Shown: positions 1 through 7,652, numbered from the stretch's first letter. The stretch: 18,967 nucleotides of DNA from Acetobacteraceae bacterium UBA6159 (GCA_002422345.1 DIUL01000054.1:1-18967), one strand, 5' to 3'. The notes: generated from the sequence alone by a model not told the origin. Made by a program: numbers and translations.

Positions 1-870
1 TCCACCGGCATGCCGACCCGCACCCAGCAGACCGACATCCTGTCCTGCGCCTACGCGTCCCATGGCGATACCAAGCACGTCCTGCTGATCCCCGAAGACC
101 CCTACGAGTGCTTTGAGTTCGGCGCGCTGTCCTTCGACCTCGCTGACCGGTTGCAGACCCCGATCTTCGTCATGCTCGACCTCGAAATCGGCATGAACGA
201 CCGGCTCTGCAAGCCGCTGACCTGGGACGACAACCGCAAGATGGACCGCGGCAAGGTCATGACCGCCGCCGACCTTGAATCCGGCAAGCGCTTCGGCCGC
301 TACCTCGATGTGGACGGCGACGGCATCACCTACCGCACCTATCCCGGCACCCATCCCTCCAAGGGCGCGTTCTTCACGCGTGGCACCTCGAAGGACCGCA
401 TGGCGCGGTATTCGGAAGAGGGCGCCGACTACCAGGAGAACATGGAGCGGCTGCAGAAGAAGCACCACACCGCCCGCACCCTGGTTCCGCCGGCCGTCAT
501 CCGCTCCTCCACCACCGCCACGCGCATGGGCGCCATCTACTATGGCTCCACCAGCCCGGCGATGAATGAGGCTGACCTGATCCTGGCCGACAAGGGCGTG
601 AACCTTGACCTGATGCGCCTGCGCGGCTTCCCCTTCGGTGATGAGGTCGCGGCGTTCATCGAGGACCACGACGTCGTGTTCATGATTGAACAGAACCGCG
701 ACGGCCAGATGCGCTCGCTGCTGGTCAATGAGCTTGAGATCGATCCCCGCAAGCTGGCCAAGATCGTGCACTACGACGGCACGCCCATCACCGCCCGCTT
801 CATCGTCGAGGCGATCACCGATCGCATCGATGGCGACAAAGTCGTTCCGTTCCGCAAGGTGGCGTCATGA
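1..870 (+). CDS. korA: 2-oxoglutarate/2-oxoacid:ferredoxin oxidoreductase alpha subunit, C-terminal part (5' end outside window)
   Basis: This is the C-terminal 289 residues of the alpha subunit of a 2-oxoacid:ferredoxin oxidoreductase, which oxidatively decarboxylates 2-oxoglutarate (or a related 2-oxoacid) with CoA and passes electrons to ferredoxin in the cytoplasm. The frame is open from base 1 and starts inside the family motif STGMPTRTQQ, so the ATG at 10 is internal and the gene begins upstream. Further family features are the IPEDPYECFEFG stretch and the segment around MLDLEIGMNDRLCKPL. Aerobic Proteobacteria usually carry a fused gamma-alpha form of about 600 residues; the gamma domain cannot be seen here. 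The stop overlaps the korB start by four bases (ATGA), indicating translational coupling. Family identity is secure; the exact oxoacid is inferred from similarity to KorA. Confidence 0.9.
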   Translation, partial: STGMPTRTQQTDILSCAYASHGDTKHVLLIPEDPYECFEFGALSFDLADRLQTPIFVMLDLEIGMNDRLCKPLTWDDNRKMDRGKVMTAADLESGKRFGRYLDVDGDGITYRTYPGTHPSKGAFFTRGTSKDRMARYSEEGADYQENMERLQKKHHTARTLVPPAVIRSSTTATRMGAIYYGSTSPAMNEADLILADKGVNLDLMRLRGFPFGDEVAAFIEDHDVVFMIEQNRDGQMRSLLVNELEIDPRKLAKIVHYDGTPITARFIVEAITDRIDGDKVVPFRKVAS

Positions 871-1922
871 CCTTCATTCCGAAGCCGAAGCTCCATCATC
901 CGGAGCTGCAGAAGAACGCTCTGGGCTATACCCGCCGGGACTACGAAGGACCGGTCTCGACCCTGTGCGCCGGCTGCGGCCACGACTCGATCAGCGCCGC
1001 CATCGTGCGCGCCTGCTTCGAGCTTGATGTCCAGCCGCATCGGATCGCCAAGCTGTCCGGCATCGGCTGCTCCTCGAAGACGCCCACCTACTTCCTGGGT
1101 GCGTCCCACGGCTTCAACTCCGTGCACGGCCGCATGCCGTCGGTGCTGACCGGCGCCAACCTCGCCAACCGCGACCTGGTCTACCTGGGTGTGTCCGGAG
1201 ACGGCGACAGCGCCTCCATCGGCATCGGCCAGTTCGCCCATGCCATGCGCCGCGGCATCAACATGACCTACATCGTCGAGAACAACGGCGTGTATGGCCT
1301 GACCAAGGGGCAGTTCTCGGCGACGTCCGACAAGGGCGCCAAGTCCAAGCGTGGCGTCATCAACAGCGACGACCCCATCGACCTCGCCAGCATGGCCCTT
1401 CAGCTCGGCGCCACCTACGTCGCGCGCAGCTTCTCGGGCGACAAGTCCCAGTTGGTGCCACTGATCATGGGTGCGCTGCGGCACGGCGGCGCGGCCTTCA
1501 TCGACTGCATCTCCCCCTGCGTGGCGTTCAACAATCACGAAGGTTCCACCAAAAGCTTCGATTATGTCCGTGAGCATAACGAGGCGGTGAACCGCATGGA
1601 CGTGATCCTGGGCCGTGAGGAGATCACCGTCGACTATGATCCCGGCACCGTCGAACTGGTCACCCAGCACGACGGCTCCATCCTCAAGCTGCGGAAGCTG
1701 CACACGGACTACGACGTCCACGACTGTGTCGCGGCCCTGACCTATCTGCAGGAGCGCAGCGCCGAGGGTGAAATCGTAACGGGTCTGCTCTATGTCGACC
1801 CCGAGCCCAAGGACCTGCACGGTCACCTCCGCACGGTCGATACCCCGCTGAACGAACTCGACGAGAGCGTGCTGATCCCTGGCCAGTCGGCGCTCGACCG
1901 CCTGAACGCCGGCCTGCGCTGA
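867..1922 (+). CDS. korB: 2-oxoglutarate/2-oxoacid:ferredoxin oxidoreductase beta subunit (TPP-binding)
   Basis: The 351-residue beta subunit carries thiamine diphosphate and an iron-sulfur cluster. Cysteines C34 and C37 (CAGCGH), C68 (GIGCSSK) and C214/C218 (DCISPC) are the likely cluster ligands by comparison with KorB/PorB proteins. The TPP/Mg signature GDGD begins at residue 111 and continues to ENN at 138-140, followed by YGLTKGQ, which is typical of the aerobic proteobacterial KorB group. The ATG at 867 overlaps the korA stop and has AAGGTGG just upstream. Length is normal. With KorA it makes reduced ferredoxin and succinyl-CoA in an alternative to the NAD-linked 2-oxoglutarate dehydrogenase, or runs reductively. 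No ferredoxin gene is visible in the window. Confidence 0.92.
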   Translation: MTFIPKPKLHHPELQKNALGYTRRDYEGPVSTLCAGCGHDSISAAIVRACFELDVQPHRIAKLSGIGCSSKTPTYFLGASHGFNSVHGRMPSVLTGANLANRDLVYLGVSGDGDSASIGIGQFAHAMRRGINMTYIVENNGVYGLTKGQFSATSDKGAKSKRGVINSDDPIDLASMALQLGATYVARSFSGDKSQLVPLIMGALRHGGAAFIDCISPCVAFNNHEGSTKSFDYVREHNEAVNRMDVILGREEITVDYDPGTVELVTQHDGSILKLRKLHTDYDVHDCVAALTYLQERSAEGEIVTGLLYVDPEPKDLHGHLRTVDTPLNELDESVLIPGQSALDRLNAGLR

Positions 1923-1933
1923 TCACGTCCCGG

Positions 1934-1958
1934 CGGCCCCGGAAAATCACCGGGGCCG
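1934..1958 (+). terminator. GC-rich hairpin after korB, putative transcription terminator
   Basis: A perfect 9-bp inverted repeat, CGGCCCCGG and CCGGGGCCG, encloses a 7-base loop twelve bases after the korB stop. There is no U-tract directly after the stem, only a short CTTT about ten bases on, so it may be a Rho-independent terminator of weak type or an mRNA 3'-end stabiliser. It separates the kor genes from the antiporter operon. Confidence 0.5.
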
Positions 1959-1992
1959 ACCGTCGACTTTGACTCGCCTTTTGCGGTGAGGT

Positions 1993-2048
1993 AGTCCGAA
2001 GGCAATGATAGTCATGGTGTGAGAAGCACCGGACTTTTTCGCCGGAGG
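1993..2048 (+). promoter_or_regulatory. Possible structured 5' leader of the mrp operon
   Basis: The 134-base gap before mrpE contains nested complementary segments. AGTCC (1993-1997) can pair with GGACT (2031-2035). Inside it, ATGA-TAG-TCAT (2005-2015) and GGTG-TGAGAAG-CACC (2016-2030) are two adjacent small hairpins, so the whole could fold as a three-way junction followed by TTTT (2036-2039) and the ribosome binding site GGAGG (2044-2048). The stems are only 4-5 bp and could be chance. A TTGACT (1969-1974) may be a -35 box, but no convincing -10 box follows. Confidence 0.3.
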
Positions 2049-2056
2049 TTGTTCTT

Positions 2057-2533
2057 GTGCGGCACGTCAGCCTGATTCTCGCGCTCGCGGCGTTCTGGCT
2101 GTTGCTGTCAGGGTTTTTCAAGCCCTTCCTGCTGTTGGCAGGCCTCGGAAGTGTCCTGGCGGTGACCTGGTTCACGGACCGCCGGATGAAGGTCCTCGAC
2201 TTCGAAGGCCACCCCGTCCATCTCAGCGTCAACGCCCTCACCTACTGGCCCTGGCTGCTGTGGGAGATCGTCAAGGCGGGCTGGGATGTCACGAAGATCA
2301 TCCTGCATCCGCGCCTGCCCATTTCCCCCTGCATGATTCGTGTCCCGACCAGCCAGGCGACCGATGTCGGCCGGGTGATCTATGCCAACTCCATCACCCT
2401 GACCCCAGGCACCATCTCGGTCGAACTCGAAAGCGGCTCGATCCTTGTTCATGCCCTGACGCAGGCTGGCGCGGACGGGCTGGCCACCGGCGACATGGAT
2501 CGGCGCAGCACCGCGTTCGAGGCGGCGCGCTGA
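2057..2533 (+). CDS. mrpE: Mrp-type cation/proton antiporter subunit E
   Basis: This 158-residue protein matches MrpE/MnhE/PhaE, a small membrane subunit of the multi-subunit Na+(K+)/H+ antiporter and equivalent of MbhA. Two hydrophobic segments lie at about residues 4-20 and 22-38, then the family stretch WPWLLWEIVKAGWDV. The C-terminal cytoplasmic part carries the hallmark ANSITLTPGTISVELE. The start is a GTG at 2057 with a good GGAGG eight bases upstream. It is the first gene of the ten-gene operon; the next gene overlaps it by one base (TGATG). Family membership is clear. Which cation is exchanged cannot be read from the sequence. Confidence 0.9.
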   Translation: MRHVSLILALAAFWLLLSGFFKPFLLLAGLGSVLAVTWFTDRRMKVLDFEGHPVHLSVNALTYWPWLLWEIVKAGWDVTKIILHPRLPISPCMIRVPTSQATDVGRVIYANSITLTPGTISVELESGSILVHALTQAGADGLATGDMDRRSTAFEAAR

Positions 2534-2832
2534 TGTTTACCGCCGCCACCCTCGCCGTCCTTGTCGCGATTGGTCTGACGGTGGTGCGCGCCTGGGCTGG
2601 ACCCACCGTCTTCGATCGGGTGCTGGCGGCCAACACGATCGGCACGCTCGCCGTTACGCTGATCGCCGCCTATGGTTTCCTGACCAACCGGCCCGAGTTT
2701 CTGGACATCGCCATCGTCTATGCGTTGCTGAACGTGCTCAGCACGCTCGCGATCCTCAAGTTCTTCCGCTTCGGCAGCCTCGGCGACCCCGAGCCCCGGG
2801 ACCGTGACGCGCCGCGGGAGCCTTCGCCTTGA
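2533..2832 (+). CDS. mrpF: Mrp-type cation/proton antiporter subunit F
   Basis: The 99-residue MrpF/MnhF/PhaF protein has three predicted membrane helices. Family signatures are TVFDRVLAANTIGTLAV and the PEFLDIAIVYALLNVLSTLAILKFF segment, close to consensus. Its ATG (2533) shares one base with the mrpE stop, the re-initiation arrangement seen throughout this operon. An open frame extends upstream but overlaps mrpE completely and looks non-coding, so the start is placed at the coupled ATG. Equivalent of MbhB in archaeal membrane-bound hydrogenase. Confidence 0.9.
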   Translation: MFTAATLAVLVAIGLTVVRAWAGPTVFDRVLAANTIGTLAVTLIAAYGFLTNRPEFLDIAIVYALLNVLSTLAILKFFRFGSLGDPEPRDRDAPREPSP

Positions 2833-3158
2833 TGCTCCTGTTCGACCTGCTCTCCTGGGGTTTCATCCTGGCCGGTGGCTTCTTCACGATCGTGGGAGCG
2901 TTCGGGCTGATCAGGATGCCGGACATCTATACGCGATTGCATGCGTCCGGCGTGCTCGACCCTTTCGGGGTCACGCTCATCCTGATCGGCTTCATGTTCC
3001 AGGCCGGCCTGACACTGGTGACCGTCAAGCTGGTGTTCATCGTGATCCTGCTGCTCTTCACGAGCCCCGTCGCCTGCCATGCCCTGGCCCGCGCGGCCCT
3101 GCATCACGGCATCCGACCCCGTCTGACGGATGGGAGTGAGACGCCATCGAAGCCCTGA
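2832..3158 (+). CDS. mrpG: Mrp-type cation/proton antiporter subunit G
   Basis: The 108-residue MrpG/MnhG/PhaG subunit is a three-helix membrane protein. The diagnostic region is GAFGLIRMPDIYTRLHASG followed by a helix with GVTLILIGFMFQ. The ATG at 2832 overlaps the mrpF stop by one base (TGATG). A TTG directly in front (2829) would add one residue, but the ATG fits the coupling pattern better. The polar tail from about residue 85 (HGIRPRLTDGSE) is somewhat longer than in minimal homologues. Equivalent of MbhC. Confidence 0.9.
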   Translation: MLLFDLLSWGFILAGGFFTIVGAFGLIRMPDIYTRLHASGVLDPFGVTLILIGFMFQAGLTLVTVKLVFIVILLLFTSPVACHALARAALHHGIRPRLTDGSETPSKP

Positions 3159-3712
3159 CCTACATCTTCCTGCTGGTCTGCCTGGTGGCCGTGGCGGCGG
3201 CGATTGCCCGCACGCGCAACCTGTTCGCGGCGGTGGCGCTCGGAGGCATCTACAGCTTCTGCATGGCGCTCGCTTTGCTCGTGCTGGATGCCCCCGACGT
3301 TTCGATGACCGAGGCCGCGGTCGGCGCCGGCGTATCCACCGTCCTGCTGCTCGGCGCCCTTTATCTGACCCGCATCGAGGAAACGCCGAACCATCGCATC
3401 GCCCTGACGCCTCTGCTGGTGTCCGTGGTCGCCGGCGCCACCCTGCTGTATGGCGCCTGGGCCCTGCCGCCCTTCGGCGATCCCGCCGGGCCGATCCACC
3501 AGCACGTTGCCCCGCGCTACCTGAATGACGTGGTCAAGGAGACCGGCGTGCCCAACGTGGTGACCGCGGTCCTGGCGAGCTACCGCGGTTTCGATACGTT
3601 CGGGGAAACCGTCGTCGTCCTTACCGGCGGTCTCGGTGTGCTGCTGCTGCTGCGCGGACGCAGGCGGCCGCTGTCGAAAGGCACGGCACCGATCGGGAAG
3701 GACGCGACCTGA
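3146..3712 (+). CDS. DUF4040-type subunit equivalent to the MrpA C-terminus (MbhD+MbhE-like); apparent ATC start
   Basis: This 188-residue membrane protein resembles the C-terminal part of MrpA, which corresponds to MbhD and MbhE in archaeal complexes. The first half has LDAPDVSMTEAAVGAG (E56 in the helix), the DUF4040/MbhD hallmark; the second half has PNVVTAVLASYRGFDTFGE, the MbhE/MrpA-tail hallmark (D150, E154). The frame is open only from 3140, just after a TGA, and has no ATG, GTG or TTG until GTG 3185, which would delete most of the first membrane helix. The homologous N-terminus (IEALTYIFLL) begins at ATC 3146, five bases after GGGAGTGAG, so an ATC start is proposed; a sequencing error is the alternative. 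Ends TGATG with mrpB. The MrpA N-terminal half is not fused here. Confidence 0.78.
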   Translation: MEALTYIFLLVCLVAVAAAIARTRNLFAAVALGGIYSFCMALALLVLDAPDVSMTEAAVGAGVSTVLLLGALYLTRIEETPNHRIALTPLLVSVVAGATLLYGAWALPPFGDPAGPIHQHVAPRYLNDVVKETGVPNVVTAVLASYRGFDTFGETVVVLTGGLGVLLLLRGRRRPLSKGTAPIGKDAT

Positions 3713-4128
3713 TGCATCGCGAGTCCATCCCCCGGGTCGTCACCAAGCTTCTGTTTCCGTTCCTCTTGTTGTTCGCTCTCTACGTCCAGTTCCATGGAGA
3801 GCTTGGCGCGGGCGGCGGCTTCCAGGCCGGCGTCATCGTCGCCGCCACGCTGATCCTGTTCGGCCTGATCTTCGGCCTTCGCGCCGCGCACCTGGTAGCG
3901 CCACCCTGGATCATTGAGACCATGATTCCCCTGGGCGTTCTGATCTACGGCGGCGTCGGCGTGGCCGGCCTGCTCGCGGGCGGCAATTTTCTCGATTACT
4001 TCGTGCTGGATCACGATCCGGTCCACGGCCAGGAACGCGGCATCTTCTGGGTCGAAGCGGGCGTGCTGATCACGGTGTCGTCGACCATGGTCGCCATCTA
4101 CTACGCCTTTGCCGGACGGGGGCGTTGA
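3712..4128 (+). CDS. mrpB: Mrp-type cation/proton antiporter subunit B
   Basis: The 138-residue MrpB/MnhB protein (equivalent of MbhF) has four predicted membrane helices. The family motif FHGELGAGGGFQAGVIVA spans residues 27-44 and the last helix starts in WVEAGVLITVSSTM. The ATG at 3712 overlaps the preceding stop by one base. The loop around residues 94-113 (LDYFVLDHDPVHGQERG) is polar and histidine-bearing. Length and motif order are normal for the family. Confidence 0.9.
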   Translation: MHRESIPRVVTKLLFPFLLLFALYVQFHGELGAGGGFQAGVIVAATLILFGLIFGLRAAHLVAPPWIIETMIPLGVLIYGGVGVAGLLAGGNFLDYFVLDHDPVHGQERGIFWVEAGVLITVSSTMVAIYYAFAGRGR

Positions 4129-4136
4129 TCCCGGCC

Positions 4137-4493
4137 ATGGATATCGTCATTGCCCAGTTCAGCAATACCGTCACCGTCATCCTGATGGTGCTGGGTCTTT
4201 ACGTCGTCCTGGCGCGGGGGAACCTGATCAAGAAGCTGATCGGCCTGAGCATCTTCCAGACCTCGGTCTACCTGCTCTATGTCGGTCCAGGAAAGATCAT
4301 CGGCGGCACGGCCCCGATCATCGCCGAGGGGTTCGACGTCTACTCCAACCCGCTGCCGCATGTGCTGATGCTGACCGCGATCGTCGTGGGCGTGGCGACG
4401 CTGGCCCTCGGCCTGGCGATCACCGTGCGGATCCACGAGGCTTACGGCACGATCGAGGAAGATGAGATCCTGAAAAAGGATGGCGACGCGTGA
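4137..4493 (+). CDS. mrpC: Mrp-type cation/proton antiporter subunit C (NuoK-like)
   Basis: The 118-residue MrpC/MnhC subunit is homologous to NuoK of complex I and MbhG. Three membrane helices are visible at about residues 8-26, 33-50 and 76-97. The conserved NPLPHVLMLTAIVVG (71-85) corresponds to the usual DPLPQALVLTAIVIG, with Asn for Asp at the first position. ATG 4137 is chosen because it gives a normal N-terminus (MDIVIAQ). The TTG at 4125, overlapping the mrpB stop, would add four residues and fits the coupling pattern, so the exact start is uncertain. The charged tail EEDEILKKDGDA overlaps the mrpD start. Confidence 0.88.
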   Translation: MDIVIAQFSNTVTVILMVLGLYVVLARGNLIKKLIGLSIFQTSVYLLYVGPGKIIGGTAPIIAEGFDVYSNPLPHVLMLTAIVVGVATLALGLAITVRIHEAYGTIEEDEILKKDGDA

Positions 4494-5968
4494 CGTTGCA
4501 GCATCTGCCGGCCTTGCAGGTCGTGGTGCCGCTACTGGCCGCGCCGCTCTGCGCCTTGCTGCGCCGGCCCACCCTTGCCTGGGCCTGGGCAACACTCGTG
4601 TCCTGGGCCGCGCTTGTCATCGCCGCGCTGATCCTGACGCAGGTGCTGACCACAGGCCCGATCTCCTATTGGATTGGCAACTGGCAGCCGCCTTGGGGCA
4701 TCGAGTACCGGATCGACACGATTTCGGCGTTCATGCTCGTCTTGGTCACCGGCATCGGCGCGGTCGTCATGCCCTATGCCCGGGTGAGCCTTGCGGCCGA
4801 ACTCCCCGCGGACCGGCTGCCCTGGTACTACACGATGTACCTCCTCTGCCTGGCCGGGCTGCTGGGCATGACCGTGACCGGGGACGCCTTCAACGTCTTC
4901 GTCTTCATGGAGATCGCGTCGCTGTCGAGCTACGTGCTGATCGCCATGGGTCCCAGCCGCCGAGCGTTGATGGCGGCGTATCAGTATCTGATCCTCGGGA
5001 CGATCGGCGCCACGTTCTACATCATTGGCGTCGGCTTTCTGTATCTGATGACGGGCACGCTCAATATCGCGGACCTGGCCGAACGCCTGCCACTGGTGGA
5101 GAACCAGAGGCCGATCATCGTCGGGCTGGCCTTCATCGCGGTCGGCCTGTCCTTGAAATTCGCGCTGTTTCCCCTGCATTTCTGGCTGCCGGGTGCCTAC
5201 GCCTATGCCCCCTCGGCCGCCGCGGCCTTCATGGCGGCCACCGCCACCAAGGTCGCCGTCTACCTGCTGCTCCGCTTTTTCTTCACGGTGTTCGGAGAAG
5301 CCTATCCCCTGCCGGACATGGCCATCCCGGTCATCTGGATCGGCTTGTCCGTGGCGGGGATGATCCTCGCGTCGGTCATGGCCATCTACCAGGACGACGT
5401 GAAGCGCATGCTGGCCCTCTCCAGCGTCGCCCAGATTGGCTACATCACCTTGGGTATCGGCCTGGATTCGGAGGTGGGGCTGACCGGCTCGGTCGTCCAC
5501 CTGTTCAATCACGGCATCACCAAGGGGGCATTGTTCCTCCTGGTCGGTGGCATCGCCCTGACCACCGGCACCGTGACCATCGCGAGTTTGAGCGGGATCG
5601 CCCGCCGCATGCCGCTGACGATGGCGGGTATCGTCATCGCGGGCATGAGCCTGATCGGCATCCCCGGCACGGCCGGCTTCGTCAGCAAGTGGTACCTGAT
5701 CCTCGGCGCGATCGAGGAGGGTTGGTGGTGGCTCGCGGCCGTCATCGTGGCCAGTTCGCTGCTCGCCGTCGTCTATATGGGCCGCATCCTGGAGGCCGCC
5801 TATCTGCGCCCCGCCCCGCCGGGCCAGGAGGCGCGGGAGATGCCGCTGTCCATGTTGATCCCGGCCTGGATCCTGGTGATTGGCTGCGTCTGGTTCGGCC
5901 TGGATACCGATCTGACGGCCGACATCGCCGGGCGCGCGGCGCATGCCTTGCTGGGGCGGGCCCCATGA
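4490..5968 (+). CDS. mrpD: Mrp-type cation/proton antiporter subunit D (proton-conducting, NuoM/N-like)
   Basis: This 492-residue polytopic protein of the proton-conducting antiporter family is homologous to MrpD, MbhH and NuoM/N and should have about 14 helices. The residues normally needed for proton translocation are present: E141 in FMEIASLSSY, K223 and H230 in LKFALFPLHFWLP, K254 in ATATKVAVYLL, H337/H341/K345 in VHLFNHGITKG, and K400 in GFVSKW. The start is the GTG at 4490, overlapping the mrpC stop by four bases (GTGA). It ends ATGA with the next antiporter gene. This is the least diverged of the three antiporter-like subunits in the operon. Confidence 0.92.
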   Translation: MTLQHLPALQVVVPLLAAPLCALLRRPTLAWAWATLVSWAALVIAALILTQVLTTGPISYWIGNWQPPWGIEYRIDTISAFMLVLVTGIGAVVMPYARVSLAAELPADRLPWYYTMYLLCLAGLLGMTVTGDAFNVFVFMEIASLSSYVLIAMGPSRRALMAAYQYLILGTIGATFYIIGVGFLYLMTGTLNIADLAERLPLVENQRPIIVGLAFIAVGLSLKFALFPLHFWLPGAYAYAPSAAAAFMAATATKVAVYLLLRFFFTVFGEAYPLPDMAIPVIWIGLSVAGMILASVMAIYQDDVKRMLALSSVAQIGYITLGIGLDSEVGLTGSVVHLFNHGITKGALFLLVGGIALTTGTVTIASLSGIARRMPLTMAGIVIAGMSLIGIPGTAGFVSKWYLILGAIEEGWWWLAAVIVASSLLAVVYMGRILEAAYLRPAPPGQEAREMPLSMLIPAWILVIGCVWFGLDTDLTADIAGRAAHALLGRAP

Positions 5969-7416
5969 GCATGATGATTCTCGCCATGCTGGTCCCCCTG
6001 GGGGGGGCGGTGCTGATCGCGCTGTTGAACCGGGCACCCGCCGTGCGGGACGGCGTCACGCTGGTGACCGCGGTTGCCATGTTCGGCGTGGTCATCCAGC
6101 TTGTGCCGGAAGTCCTCTCCGGCGGGCGCCCGGCGACCGACCCCTGGCAGGTGCTGCCCGGCCTGGAGCTGCGGCTGGTGCTGGAACCCCTGGGCATGCT
6201 GTTCGCCCTGATCGCCTCCAGCCTGTGGATCGTCAACTCGCTCTATTCGATCGGCTACATGCGCGGGAACGAGGAGGAGCGGCAAACGCCGTTCTATGTC
6301 TTCTTCGCCATCGCCTTGTCCGCCACGCTGGGCATCGCCTTCGCCGGCAACCTTTTCACGTTGTTCCTGTTCTACGAAATCCTCACTTTGGTCACCTACC
6401 CGCTGGTCACCCACAAGCGGGATGAGGCCGCGATCGCCGCGGGCCGGGTCTATCTGCTGATCCTCGTCGGCGGGTCGCTGATCCTGTTCATGGCGGCGGT
6501 TGCCTGGGTCTTCATGGCCACGGGGAATCTGGCGTTCGTGCCTGGCGGCACAGTGGCCGGTGTTCTGTCCCCGCTGGAAACCGGCCTGCTGTTGGCGCTG
6601 TTCGTCTTCGGCATCGGCAAGGCCGCCGTCATGCCGATGCACCGCTGGCTGCCCGCCGCGATGGTCGCGCCGACACCGGTCAGCGCGCTGTTGCACGCCG
6701 TGGCCGTGGTCAAGGCGGGCGTGTTCAGCATCGTCAAGATCGTTGTCTATGTGATCGGGATCGAGAATCTCTCCAGCCTCGGCGCCGGGGAGTGGCTGGC
6801 CTATGTCGCGGGCGGCACCGTTATCCTGGCGTCGATCATCGCTCTGCGTCAGGACGACCTGAAGCGACGCCTCGCCTATTCGACGATCAGCCAGTTGTCC
6901 TATGTCGTGCTTGCGGTTTCCGTGCTGACGCCGCTGTCGGTCGTGGGTGCCGCGCTGCACATCGCCGCGCACGCCTTCGGCAAGATCACCCTGTTTTTCG
7001 CCGCGGGCGCCATCTACACCGCCGCGCACAAAACCAAGGTCAGCCAGTTGGACGGCATCGGCCGCCGCATGCCCTGGACGATGGTGGCCTTTGCCGTCGG
7101 CGCGCTGAGCATGATCGGGGTCCCGCCAACCTTCGGTTTCGTCAGCAAGTGGTTCATCGTCAGCGCCGCCTTCGCGGACCAGCATTTCTTCGTGCTGGCG
7201 GTGATCGTCCTCAGCACCCTGCTCAACGCGGCCTACTTCATGCCGATCGTCCATGCCGCCTTCCTCAAGCCGGCGCCGCACGATCCGCATCCACATGGTG
7301 AGGCCCCCTGGCCAATGGTCGTCGCGCTGACCATGACGGCCACCGCAACCATCCTCCTCTTTCTCCTCCCAACCCTGCCGCTCGCCCTCGCTCGGCAATT
7401 GGCGGGACTGCCATGA
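5965..7416 (+). CDS. Second proton-conducting antiporter-like subunit (NuoL/MrpA-N-terminus-like)
   Basis: This 483-residue membrane protein is of the same family as MrpD, but its LLHAVAVVKAG motif (242-252) is the form seen in NuoL and the N-terminal half of MrpA. Channel residues are intact: E138 in LFYEILTLVTY, K219 and H226 in IGKAAVMPMHRWLP, H244 and K250, H332/H336/K340 in LHIAAHAFGKI, and K395 in GFVSKW. The ATG at 5965 overlaps the mrpD stop by four bases; the open frame reaching back to 4480 lies antiphase inside mrpD. The histidine-rich loop PHDPHPHGE (438-446) is unusual. Together with the DUF4040-type protein encoded at 3146-3712 it may stand in for a split MrpA; this is inference. 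Confidence 0.88.
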   Translation: MSMMILAMLVPLGGAVLIALLNRAPAVRDGVTLVTAVAMFGVVIQLVPEVLSGGRPATDPWQVLPGLELRLVLEPLGMLFALIASSLWIVNSLYSIGYMRGNEEERQTPFYVFFAIALSATLGIAFAGNLFTLFLFYEILTLVTYPLVTHKRDEAAIAAGRVYLLILVGGSLILFMAAVAWVFMATGNLAFVPGGTVAGVLSPLETGLLLALFVFGIGKAAVMPMHRWLPAAMVAPTPVSALLHAVAVVKAGVFSIVKIVVYVIGIENLSSLGAGEWLAYVAGGTVILASIIALRQDDLKRRLAYSTISQLSYVVLAVSVLTPLSVVGAALHIAAHAFGKITLFFAAGAIYTAAHKTKVSQLDGIGRRMPWTMVAFAVGALSMIGVPPTFGFVSKWFIVSAAFADQHFFVLAVIVLSTLLNAAYFMPIVHAAFLKPAPHDPHPHGEAPWPMVVALTMTATATILLFLLPTLPLALARQLAGLP

Positions 7417-7652
7417 GCACGCTGCATCCGTTTACCGACCGCACCGCGAAACGCCTGTGGATCATCTTCATCGCGATCCTGGCCGCCACCCTGGCCGGCG
7501 GTCTGTTCGTCCATCTCCACGGGCTGGGCGGGATCGAGGAAAGTTTCGGTTTTCCCGCCTGGTATGGGTTCCTGGCCTGCGTGGTCCTGGTCGGCGTGTC
7601 GCGCCTGATCGGCTTCATCCTCAAGCGGCCGGACAACTATTATGACGGCTAG
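7413..7652 (+). CDS. Small two-helix membrane protein of the antiporter operon
   Basis: A 79-residue protein with two hydrophobic segments, about residues 14-33 and 47-68, joined by FVHLHGLGGIEESFGFPAWYGF. Proteins of this kind (N-terminal HPFTD, central FGF-AWYGF, C-terminal RPDNYYD-like end) are, from memory, found in Mrp-like clusters of other alphaproteobacteria, but no function or name is known to me. The start is an ATG overlapping the previous stop (ATGA) and the end overlaps the next gene by 11 bases, so it is firmly embedded in the operon. It may be an accessory or assembly subunit between the second and third antiporter-like proteins. Confidence 0.8.
   Translation: MSTLHPFTDRTAKRLWIIFIAILAATLAGGLFVHLHGLGGIEESFGFPAWYGFLACVVLVGVSRLIGFILKRPDNYYDG

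Noticed and set aside
771..1826. Minus-strand open frame opposite korB
   Set aside because: korB has full family motifs on the plus strand; the antisense frame has none.
4480..5964. Long open frame running into the second antiporter gene from 4480
   Set aside because: Its first two thirds overlap mrpD in another frame and translate to Arg/Gly/His-rich sequence with no family features; only the part from 5965 is a gene.
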